Source: an uncultured Rhodospirillales bacterium (GTDB lineage Bacteria > Pseudomonadota > Alphaproteobacteria > Acetobacterales > Acetobacteraceae). From it: 11,972 nt of DNA. The translations under genes were made by a program, and so were the position numbers. The notes below the pieces were generated by a model. It saw nothing but the letters and a program-made list of their open reading frames with translations, made no database searches and was not told where the DNA came from. Positions within the stretch are counted from its first letter, which is position 1. Each line of letters opens with the position of its first letter. Where the stretch lies: positions 1 to 11,972 of the forward strand of contig CAIYPH010000053.1 of assembly GCA_903928045.1 (NCBI GenBank), read 5' to 3'. Shown in pieces: positions 6,479-11,972 of the stretch.

Positions 6479-6688
6479 CGTTCGAGCGCGTATTCGCGTC
6501 CCTTCCTGGAAGCGTGCCCGACCCCCTCCCCTCCGGGACAGCGCCGTCCTCGCCAATTTTTCGATCCCTCCGCATCGCGGCTGGCTCGATCCGAGGAAGG
6601 CAACCGAGCCAACTCATCCCGCTCGAACCTGCCCCTTATTCCCCCCTGCCCAACGGGCCCCGCCCGTCGGCATGTTTGAGGCGACCGA
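6479..6688 (+). promoter_or_regulatory. C-rich, G-poor rho leader, candidate rut/autoregulatory region
   Basis: This fills most of the 356-bp gene-free stretch between the SDR and rho. By hand count 6421-6660 has 102 C and 58 G on the + strand, and 6601-6660 has 31 C and 9 G. C-rich unstructured RNA is what Rho loads on, and in E. coli rho represses itself by terminating in its own leader. Two hairpins are possible: TGGCTCG/CGAGCCA (6582-6588 with 6605-6611) and ACGGGC-CCC-GCCCGT (6653-6667). The latter ends about 10 nt before the Shine-Dalgarno GAGG (6678-6681). I see no convincing gene in the region. Confidence 0.4.
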
Positions 6689-7963
6689 ATGCATCTCGCC
6701 GATTTGAAGGCAAAACCGCCGGCAGAACTCCTGAGTTTCGCCGAATCCCTCAACATCGAGAACGCCTCCTCCCTGCGCAAGCAGGACATGATGGTGGCGA
6801 TCCTGAAAAACCTCGCCGAGGCCGAGCAAAGTGTCTTCGGCTCCGGCACCCTCGAAATCATGCCGGACGGCTTCGGCTATCTCCGTAGCGCCGAGAGCAA
6901 TTATCTCCCCGGCCCGGACGACATCTACGTCTCGCCCAGCCAGGTCCGCCGCTTCGCGCTGCGCACCGGCGACAGCGTCGAAGGCCAGATCCGCGCGCCC
7001 AAGGATGGCGAGCGCTACTTCGCCCTGCTCAAGCTCAACACCATCAATTTCGAACCGCCCGACGCGGTGAAACACCGGATCAACTTCGACAACCTAACGC
7101 CCCTCTACCCCGACCGCCGCCTCAAGATGGAAATGGAGAACTTCCAATCCGTCGCCAAAGGCCCGCAAAAGGATATGACGCCGCGGGTGATCGACCTCAT
7201 CACCCCCATCGGCATGGGCCAGCGCGCGCTGATCGTGGCGCCGCCGCGCACCGGCAAAACGGTGATGCTGCAAAATATCGCCACCGCCATTGCCCATAAC
7301 CACCCCGAAGTCTTCCTCATGGTGCTGCTCATCGACGAGCGCCCCGAGGAAGTCACCGACATGGCCCGCACCGTGAAGGGCGAGGTCGTGGCCTCCACCT
7401 TCGACGAACCGGCAACCCGCCACGTGCAGGTCACCGAAATGGTGCTGGAAAAGGCCAAGCGCCTGGTTGAGCACAAGCGCGACGTGGTGATCCTGCTGGA
7501 CTCCATCACCCGCTTGGCCCGCGCTTACAACACGGTCGTTCCCTCGTCCGGCAAGGTGCTGACCGGCGGTGTCGACGCCAACGCGTTGCAGCGCCCCAAG
7601 CGCTTCTTCGGCGCCGCGCGCAATATCGAAGAAGGTGGCTCGCTGACCATCATCGCCACCGCGCTGATCGATACCGGCAGCCGGATGGACGAAGTGATCT
7701 TCGAAGAGTTCAAGGGCACCGGTAACTCGGAAATCATCCTCGACCGCAAGCTGTCCGACAAGCGCACCTTCCCCGCCATCGACATCACCAAGTCGGGCAC
7801 CCGCAAGGAAGAGCTGCTGGTCGATCGTGGCACGCTGTCGAAGATGTGGGTGCTACGCCGTATCCTCAACGCGATGGGCCCGATGGATTCGATGGACTTC
7901 CTGCTGGACAAGCTGAAATACAGCAAGACCAACCAGGACTTCTTCGACGCGATGAATACCTGA
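6689..7963 (+). CDS. rho: Transcription termination factor Rho
   Basis: Hexameric RNA helicase that ends transcription at C-rich untranslated RNA. At 424 aa it matches the family (E. coli 419). The N-terminal helical Rho-N domain begins [15 protein letters not shown]; the cold-shock-like RNA-binding domain shows GFGYLR (61-66) and [12 protein letters not shown] (78-89). The ATPase core has the P-loop APPRTGKT (184-191), [10 protein letters not shown] (216-225), Walker [17 protein letters not shown] (266-281), the Q-loop region [21 protein letters not shown], and the R-loop region [13 protein letters not shown]. All catalytic blocks are intact, and DERPEE and [11 protein letters not shown], where the inhibitor bicyclomycin contacts E. 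coli Rho, are unchanged. The start follows GAGG by 7 nt. It stands alone, with its own long leader, divergent from the SDR operon and convergent with the YbjN-like gene. Confidence 0.98.
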   Translation: MHLADLKAKPPAELLSFAESLNIENASSLRKQDMMVAILKNLAEAEQSVFGSGTLEIMPDGFGYLRSAESNYLPGPDDIYVSPSQVRRFALRTGDSVEGQIRAPKDGERYFALLKLNTINFEPPDAVKHRINFDNLTPLYPDRRLKMEMENFQSVAKGPQKDMTPRVIDLITPIGMGQRALIVAPPRTGKTVMLQNIATAIAHNHPEVFLMVLLIDERPEEVTDMARTVKGEVVASTFDEPATRHVQVTEMVLEKAKRLVEHKRDVVILLDSITRLARAYNTVVPSSGKVLTGGVDANALQRPKRFFGAARNIEEGGSLTIIATALIDTGSRMDEVIFEEFKGTGNSEIILDRKLSDKRTFPAIDITKSGTRKEELLVDRGTLSKMWVLRRILNAMGPMDSMDFLLDKLKYSKTNQDFFDAMNT

Positions 7964-7974
7964 GCAGCCGGGCG

Positions 7975-7998
7975 GCAGGCGCCGGAAACGGTGCCTGC
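7975..7998. terminator. Hairpin between convergent rho and YbjN-like genes
   Basis: A nine-base-pair stem (7975-7983 with 7990-7998, one G-U pair) closes a GGAAAC loop, 12 nt after the rho stop. It just touches the stop codon of the convergent gene. There is no T-tract on either side, so intrinsic termination would be weak; its place suggests it serves as a transcript end or 3' stabiliser. Confidence 0.4.
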
Positions 7999-8462
7999 TA
8001 CCTCCCGATATAGGTCTTGAACGTCCGCATCGCGAGCTGCCAACGCGTGATGTTGTTGGCCAGCGCTTCCGTGGTGGCGCCGTGCTCCAGATCCACGTCC
8101 ATCTCGACCCACGGATCGCCCTGTCGATCCAGATAGGCGCGCCCGAAGCGTTTCGTGCGGTTCCACTCGGCAATCTGGCTTGCTGACGTCCCCACTCCGC
8201 TCCAACCGGCAGCAAACTGGATGGAATGGCAACGCCGCTTGGCATTGCATTCATAGAACCAGACGCTGGTCTTAGCCTCATCGAGGCTACTGCGGATCAG
8301 CGGATCACCGTCCTTGTCGCTCGCCATCTCGACCGGCATGCCGATCGCCCGCATCCGGGCGGCAACCTCGTCGGCGGTCACCCCGCCATCCGGCAATGGT
8401 CCGGCCCAGGCCTGGCCACACATGATCAGCAAAGCCGAAACCGCCGTTGCCGTTGCTCGCAT
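7998..8462 (-). CDS. Secreted YbjN-domain protein
   Basis: A 154-aa protein with a clear Sec signal peptide: MRATATAVSALLIMCGQAWA, likely cut after AWA at residue 20, so the mature form is periplasmic or exported. The mature part matches the YbjN (sensory transduction regulator-like) family: VTADEVAARMRAIG, DGDPLIRSSLD (51-61), WFYECNAKRRCHSIQF, and the strongest block NRTKRFGRAYLDRQGDPWVE (101-120) followed by MDVDLEHGAT. Cys72 and Cys78 could form a disulfide outside the cytoplasm. YbjN domains share a fold with type III secretion chaperones, but the function of these small secreted forms is not known to me. The start at 8462 is chosen because GAGGAGG lies 5 nt upstream and the signal peptide begins there, although the frame is open to 8528. 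It appears to be a single gene, convergent with rho. Confidence 0.85.
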   Translation of the reverse strand: MRATATAVSALLIMCGQAWAGPLPDGGVTADEVAARMRAIGMPVEMASDKDGDPLIRSSLDEAKTSVWFYECNAKRRCHSIQFAAGWSGVGTSASQIAEWNRTKRFGRAYLDRQGDPWVEMDVDLEHGATTEALANNITRWQLAMRTFKTYIGR

Positions 8463-8467
8463 CGTTG

Positions 8468-8474
8468 CCTCCTC
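8468..8474 (-). promoter_or_regulatory. Strong Shine-Dalgarno fixing the YbjN-like start
   Basis: GAGGAGG on the minus strand, 5 nt before the ATG at 8462, near-perfect against the 16S tail. It places the start at the signal peptide rather than at the longer open frame beginning at 8528. Confidence 0.75.
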
Positions 8475-8580
8475 GCGACGACGCCAATCTGACACGCGCA
8501 CGAAAGCCGGCACAAGCGCCGCGTTCAACAGGGCCCCGGCACCGAAGTTAAAAAATCTGCAAGTTTTTTGTTTTTACCTC

Positions 8581-8608
8581 TTGCATTGTTGCGGTTGATC
8601 GTTATATA
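8581..8608 (+). promoter_or_regulatory. Candidate promoter for a leaderless small-gene mRNA
   Basis: TTGCAT (8581-8586), 16 nt, then TATATA (8603-8608). It lies in an AT-rich pocket (8548-8610) of a GC-rich region. The end of the -10 is 7 nt from the ATG at 8616, so transcription would begin at or beside the A of the start codon. No Shine-Dalgarno precedes that ATG, consistent with a leaderless message. Confidence 0.45.
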
Positions 8609-8615
8609 TCACGTT

Positions 8616-9002
8616 ATGAACGCATGGGACCGCCTCCTCACCTCGCTGCACGGAACCCTCGCCACAACTGCGTCCAGTTTCCTGCTCTGGCTGCAACTGC
8701 GCCGCCTCTTCGCCGCGCTCGATCAACTCTTCACCGCCTGGCGCAATGGCGAACTTCCGCCGCAGCCCGCCCCGCTCCCAACCCCCCCAGAGCCCCTGCG
8801 CTCCACCCCCGCACCGCGTGGCACCGCAACGCCACGCCCGCGCCGCGTCCGTACCCGCGCTATCCGCGCGCCAAAGGCCCGCGCCCCGCGTATGCGCATC
8901 GCGCATCGGCAATGCTGGCCCCGGCCAACCCATCTCAGCCCCAGCCAACCCCCCCTCGCACCGCCCCGCGCGGTCGTCCCCCGTTTCCGACGATGTCGCT
9001 GA
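8616..9002 (+). CDS. Small hypothetical protein with Pro/Arg-rich tail
   Basis: I do not recognise a named family. The 128-aa product starts with an amphipathic-to-hydrophobic helical stretch (residues 1-45: MNAWDRLLTSLHGTLATT, SFLLWLQLRRLFAALDQLF). It then becomes a low-complexity, strongly basic Pro/Arg/Ala tail with no predicted fold. The first ~48 codons end almost always in C or G and have a sensible helical pattern, which supports coding. Over the tail all three + frames are open, because the DNA is simply C-rich, so the true C-terminus is uncertain. After the TGA at 9000-9002 the same frame continues for 18 codons to TAA at 9057-9059. An upstream in-frame start at 8568 would add 16 residues but would begin before the promoter candidate. 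There is no Shine-Dalgarno; see the promoter entry. It may attach to the membrane peripherally; function unknown. Confidence 0.55.
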   Translation: MNAWDRLLTSLHGTLATTASSFLLWLQLRRLFAALDQLFTAWRNGELPPQPAPLPTPPEPLRSTPAPRGTATPRPRRVRTRAIRAPKARAPRMRIAHRQCWPRPTHLSPSQPPLAPPRAVVPRFRRCR

Positions 9003-9095
9003 CGGGGCAGACCTGAGTCGCAAACTCGCGCCCCAATTGTTCCGATATCGAAACTATAAGCACAGAGACACAGCCGAGCCTCCCGGAACCGTCAC

Positions 9096-9124
9096 TTGCA
9101 CATATAACAATCTCCTTATATAGC
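9096..9124 (+). promoter_or_regulatory. Promoter of ahcY
   Basis: TTGCAC (9096-9101), exactly 17 nt, then TATAGC (9119-9124). Transcription would start near 9131, leaving a leader of only about 20 nt that contains the Shine-Dalgarno AGGAG (9139-9143), 6 nt before the start codon. Among the promoter candidates in the window this is the best by match and placement. Confidence 0.6.
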
Positions 9125-9149
9125 GGCCCGCCGAACCCAGGAGCCCCGC

Positions 9150-10448
9150 ATGCCCGCACCCGAAGACTACAAGGTCAAAGACATCTCCCTCGCCGCTTGG
9201 GGAGCCAAAGAAATCTCGATGGCCGAGGACGAAATGCCCGGCCTGATGGCCATCCGCGAGGAATACGGCGCCGCCAAGCCGCTCGCCGGCGCCCGCATCG
9301 TCGGCTGCCTGCACATGACCATCCAGACCGCCGTGCTGATCCAGACCCTGGAACACCTCGGCGCCACCGTGCGCTGGTCCTCCTGCAACATCTTCTCCAC
9401 GCAGGACCACGCCGCCGCCGCCATCGCCGCCGCCGGCACCCCGGTTTTTGCCTGGAAGGGCATGAACGAGGAGGAGTTCTGGTGGTGCATCGAACAGACC
9501 GTCCGCGGCCCGGACGGCTGGACCCCGAACATGATCCTGGACGACGGCGGTGACGTCACCCAGCTCATGCACAACAAGTATCCCGAGATGCTGAAGGACG
9601 TCCGCGGCATCTCCGAGGAAACCACCACCGGCGTGCACCGCCTGTGGGAAATGGCCAAGGCCGGCACCCTGAAGGTGCCCGCGATCAACGTGAACGACAG
9701 CGTCACCAAGTCGAAGTTCGACAACCTCTACGGCTGCCGCGAATCGCTGGTCGACGCCATCCGCCGCGGCACCGACGTGATGATGGCCGGCAAGGTCGCC
9801 GTGGTGAACGGCTTCGGCGACGTCGGCAAGGGCTCGGCCGCCAGCCTGCGCCAGGCCGGCTGCCGCGTCATGGTCACCGAGGTCGATCCGATCTGCGCCC
9901 TGCAGGCCGCGATGGAAGGCTACCAGGTCACCACCATGGACGAGATCGCGCCGCATGCGGACATCTTCGTCACCGCCACCGGCAACGTGGACGTGATCAC
10001 GATCGACCACATGCGCGCCATGAAGCACCGCGCCATCGTCTGCAACATTGGTCACTTCGACAGCGAGATCCAGGTCGAGGCCCTGCGCAACTACCCGTGG
10101 GACAACGTCAAGCCGCAGGTCGACGAAGAGCTGTTCCCCGACGGCAAGCGCCTGAGCCTGCTGTCCGAAGGCCGCCTGGTGAACCTCGGCAACGCCACCG
10201 GTCACCCCAGCTTCGTGATGTCCGCCAGCTTCACCAACCAGGTGCTGGCGCAGATCGAACTGTGGGAAGCCGCCCCCGGCAAGTACGGCCTGCAGGTCTA
10301 CACCCTGCCCAAGCGCCTCGATGAGAAAGTGGCAGCCCTGCATCTGGCGAAGGTCGGCGCCAAGCTGACCAAGCTGTCGCAGAAGCAGGCCGAGTATATC
10401 GGCGCCGCCGTCAACGGCCCGTTCAAGCACGACCTCTACCGCTACTAG
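9150..10448 (+). CDS. ahcY: Adenosylhomocysteinase (SAH hydrolase)
   Basis: Splits S-adenosylhomocysteine into adenosine and homocysteine, removing the inhibitor left by methyltransferases and feeding methionine regeneration; a cytoplasmic tetramer with tightly bound NAD. The 432-aa protein is the compact form, equal in length to the human enzyme, and lacks the ~40-residue insert of many bacterial versions (about 465-475 aa). Substrate-domain motifs: [13 protein letters not shown] (H55), [19 protein letters not shown] (131-135), EETTTG (E156), and [13 protein letters not shown] with K187 and D191. NAD binding: GFGDVGKG (221-228). The C-terminal arm ends KHDLYRY, giving K426 and Y430, which reach into the partner subunit. 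Start supported by AGGAG at 6 nt. Alanine codons are nearly all GCC, suggesting high expression. Transcribed alone. Confidence 0.98.
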   Translation: MPAPEDYKVKDISLAAWGAKEISMAEDEMPGLMAIREEYGAAKPLAGARIVGCLHMTIQTAVLIQTLEHLGATVRWSSCNIFSTQDHAAAAIAAAGTPVFAWKGMNEEEFWWCIEQTVRGPDGWTPNMILDDGGDVTQLMHNKYPEMLKDVRGISEETTTGVHRLWEMAKAGTLKVPAINVNDSVTKSKFDNLYGCRESLVDAIRRGTDVMMAGKVAVVNGFGDVGKGSAASLRQAGCRVMVTEVDPICALQAAMEGYQVTTMDEIAPHADIFVTATGNVDVITIDHMRAMKHRAIVCNIGHFDSEIQVEALRNYPWDNVKPQVDEELFPDGKRLSLLSEGRLVNLGNATGHPSFVMSASFTNQVLAQIELWEAAPGKYGLQVYTLPKRLDEKVAALHLAKVGAKLTKLSQKQAEYIGAAVNGPFKHDLYRY

Positions 10449-10460
10449 GCAGACGGGATC

Positions 10461-10485
10461 GAGGGGGTTGCAGAGCAGCCCCCTC
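10461..10485 (+). terminator. Hairpin after ahcY
   Basis: GAGGGGG (10461-10467) pairs with CCCCCTC (10479-10485) around an 11-nt loop, 12 nt after the ahcY stop. The stem is G/C-rich, but only GTTCA follows rather than a T-run. It is a plausible end for the ahcY transcript. Confidence 0.5.
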
Positions 10486-10613
10486 GTTCACACTTCGGTC
10501 ACTATTGGCTGACATGATCGAAATATCATCGAGCAGCCAGTGCAAGAAAGCACGGGGCGCGCTATGTCCGCGTCCCGGATTGCCCGGGGACGACCGAGCC
10601 AAAAGAGTACCGA

Positions 10614-10850
10614 ATGCCTACCGCCACCACCCTGACCGACATGCTGTCCACTCCGCTGACCCAGGCGTTGCGCACCGCAATCGCCTCGGCCAAAACTGCC
10701 AAGGCAGCGGAGGACCTGCTGTTCCTGGAACGTTGGGAGCTGGCGTCCAGCCCCGGCACCGCCGACGCTCTGCGCGCTGCGCAATTGCGCCGCGCCAATC
10801 CCGAACTCGCTGCCGCGATCCGCGCCGAACTGCGCCGTCAGCCGAAATAG
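10614..10850 (+). CDS. Small hypothetical protein (78 aa)
   Basis: I do not recognise a family. The product is Ala/Leu/Arg-rich and almost entirely predicted helical, without a signal peptide or membrane segment. Residues 1-20 (PTATTLTDMLSTPLTQALR) are followed by a charged helix containing EDLLFLERWELA and a C-terminal repeat-like AAQLRRANPELAAAIRAELRR. Codon third positions are mostly C or G, as in neighbouring genes. AAAAGAG (10601-10607) lies 6 nt upstream as a modest Shine-Dalgarno. An imperfect GC hairpin (10571-10592) sits in the leader. The gene ends 4 nt before the stop of the convergent ene-reductase, so both transcripts must run into each other. It could be a small DNA- or protein-binding helix bundle; nothing here proves it. 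Confidence 0.6.
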   Translation: MPTATTLTDMLSTPLTQALRTAIASAKTAKAAEDLLFLERWELASSPGTADALRAAQLRRANPELAAAIRAELRRQPK

Positions 10851-10854
10851 GCCG

Positions 10855-11961
10855 CTATTGGCCCATCGCCGGATAGTCGATGTAGCCCTTCTCCGCCCCG
10901 CCATAGAACGTCGGCCTGTAATACGGCGTCAGCGGCGCCTCCACCCGAAGCCGCTCCACCAAATCCGGGTTCGAGATGAAGAACCGCCCAAACGCCACCG
11001 CATCGGCCCGCCCGGCGCGCACAGCCTCCAGCGCCCCCTCGCGATCGAAACCACCGGCATCGATCAGAACATTCTGCCATAATTTGCGGAACAAAGCCGC
11101 CGCCGAAGGCTGATCTTCGCGGAAGATATCGGCCTTCCCCGTGCCGCTAGCCCGTGGCTCGATCAGATGCAGATAGACCAGATCGAATTTTGCCAACTCG
11201 CTGATCAGATGGCTGTAGAGCGTCAGCGGATCGGCCTCGAAGCTGTCATTGGCAATCCCCCAGGGCGACAGCCGGATCCCCGTCCGATCCGCCCCGATCT
11301 CGCCAACGATCGCCGCGGCGATCTCCAGATACAGCCGGCACTGGTTCTCGATGCTGCCGCCATACCGGTCGGTGCGCTTGTTGCTGTAGGAATGCAGGAA
11401 CTGCTCCAGCAGATAGCCATTGGCGCCGTGGATCTCCACCCCGTCGAACCCCGCCGCGATGGCGTTCGCCGCGGCCTGCCGGTAGCTCTCGATCACCCCC
11501 GGGATTTCCTCCAGTGCCAACGCCCGCGGCATCTCGTACGGCACCGGCTTGAACTGCGCGCTGATCGTCATCCCCTCGGCCGCGATCGCCGAAGGCCCCA
11601 CCGGCGGCCCGCCATCCTTCTGGTGGCTGGAATGCGACACCCGCCCGGTATGCCAAAGCTGCAGGTAGATCACCCCGCCCTTGGCATGCACCGCCGAGGT
11701 CACCAGCTTCCACGCCTCGACCTGTGCTTCGGTATGGATCCCCGGCACATTCGGATGCCCATGCCCCTGCCACGACACCGGCGTCGCCTCCGCGATCAGC
11801 AGCCCGCCCAGCGTGGTGCGCTGGGCGTAATAGGCCGCATTCATCGCCGTCGGCACGTTGCCATCCGGGTTCGCCCGCATCCGGGTCAACGGCGCCAGCA
11901 CCACGCGGTGTTGCAGAGTCTGGCGCCCCAGGCGCAGCGGGGAAAACAGCTTCTCGATCAT
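10855..11961 (-). CDS. Old Yellow Enzyme-type ene-reductase (NemA-like)
   Basis: FMN-dependent NAD(P)H enzyme that reduces activated C=C bonds, and in relatives also nitrate esters or N-ethylmaleimide; cytoplasmic, usually acting in electrophile detoxification. At 368 aa it has the full family length, a TIM barrel. Signatures: APLTRMRA (23-30, flavin-contacting Thr), AEATPVS, QLWHTGRVSH (101-110), EIHGANGYLLEQFLH (176-190) with substrate-binding H178 and N181 and proton donor Y183, RTDRYGGSIEN (196-206), and the FMN-phosphate loop AFGRFFISNPDLVERL (323-338). The His/Asn pair follows yeast OYE1 rather than the His/His of PETN reductase. ATG at 11961 is taken as start; a TTG sits one codon upstream. 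Only 11 nt of upstream sequence are visible and show no ribosome binding site, so its regulation, often by a TetR- or LysR-type neighbour, lies outside the window. Confidence 0.94.
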   Translation of the reverse strand: MIEKLFSPLRLGRQTLQHRVVLAPLTRMRANPDGNVPTAMNAAYYAQRTTLGGLLIAEATPVSWQGHGHPNVPGIHTEAQVEAWKLVTSAVHAKGGVIYLQLWHTGRVSHSSHQKDGGPPVGPSAIAAEGMTISAQFKPVPYEMPRALALEEIPGVIESYRQAAANAIAAGFDGVEIHGANGYLLEQFLHSYSNKRTDRYGGSIENQCRLYLEIAAAIVGEIGADRTGIRLSPWGIANDSFEADPLTLYSHLISELAKFDLVYLHLIEPRASGTGKADIFREDQPSAAALFRKLWQNVLIDAGGFDREGALEAVRAGRADAVAFGRFFISNPDLVERLRVEAPLTPYYRPTFYGGAEKGYIDYPAMGQ

Positions 11962-11972
11962 CAATGCTTGGC

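Noticed and set aside
6333..6617. Longer N-terminus for the SDR protein
   Set aside because: The extra ~95 residues resemble no domain, and a well-placed AGGAG supports the start at 6332.
6672..6707. Eleven-codon upstream frame ([11 protein letters not shown]) overlapping the rho start
   Set aside because: It lacks a Shine-Dalgarno and could easily arise by chance. Interesting only if ribosome profiling shows use.
9125..9149. SAH riboswitch upstream of ahcY
   Set aside because: The promoter at 9096-9124 leaves a leader of about 20 nt, too short for that aptamer, and upstream sequence shows no matching conserved core.
9054..10430. A 458-codon open frame opposite ahcY
   Set aside because: The ahcY reading is certain. 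The antisense translation is low-complexity and has no motif.
10571..10592. Hairpin in the leader of the 78-aa gene as a riboswitch or attenuator
   Set aside because: The stem (CGTCCC/GGGACG with a small bulge) is short and there is no second alternative structure or T-run. I see no basis for a regulatory call.
1..11972. Mobile elements, CRISPR, tRNA/rRNA, toxin-antitoxin or defence genes
   Set aside because: Looked for on both strands. No transposase or integrase motifs, no spaced direct repeats, no tRNA cloverleaf, and no recognisable defence domains.

Overview
The window is a GC-rich stretch of ordinary bacterial chromosome, most likely from an alphaproteobacterium. The protein types fit this: a 424-aa Rho with APPRTGKT as P-loop, a MaeB malic enzyme/phosphotransacetylase fusion, and a YbjN-family secreted protein. 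AT-rich inverted repeats between otherwise very GC-rich genes make me think of Rhodospirillales/Acetobacteraceae. That family placement is an inference from composition and gene style, not from a marker tree.

Layout. 1-2299 (+): the 3' part of maeB, then five bases later a small membrane-anchored J-domain protein. 2300-4861 (+): galU and a phosphomannomutase/phosphoglucomutase, together making glucose-1-P/mannose-1-P and UDP-glucose for envelope polysaccharide. They are split by a ~140-bp AT-rich imperfect inverted repeat. 4862-6332 (-): a two-gene operon of an atypical SDR oxidoreductase and an HCCA-isomerase/DsbA-like (kappa-GST fold) protein, overlapping by 7 nt. 6333-6688: a divergent regulatory region with a C-rich, G-poor leader in front of rho. 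6689-7963 (+): rho. 7998-8462 (-): a secreted YbjN-domain protein. 8616-9002 (+): a small unrecognised Pro/Arg-rich protein, possibly on a leaderless mRNA. 9150-10448 (+): ahcY with a compact promoter and no riboswitch. 10614-10850 (+): a 78-aa unknown. 10855-11961 (-): an Old Yellow Enzyme/NemA-like ene-reductase.

How the genes work together: galU and pgm form one sugar-nucleotide pathway, and the SDR/isomerase pair is probably one small catabolic or detoxification unit of unknown substrate. The rest are independent housekeeping genes (C4 metabolism, transcription termination, SAM cycle) or single genes. I see no mobile-element genes, CRISPR, tRNA, rRNA or defence system, and nothing that amounts to a new multi-gene system.

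The points most worth a second look are the repeat family around pgm, the SDR with a degraded catalytic tetrad, the rut-like rho leader, and the candidate leaderless small gene.
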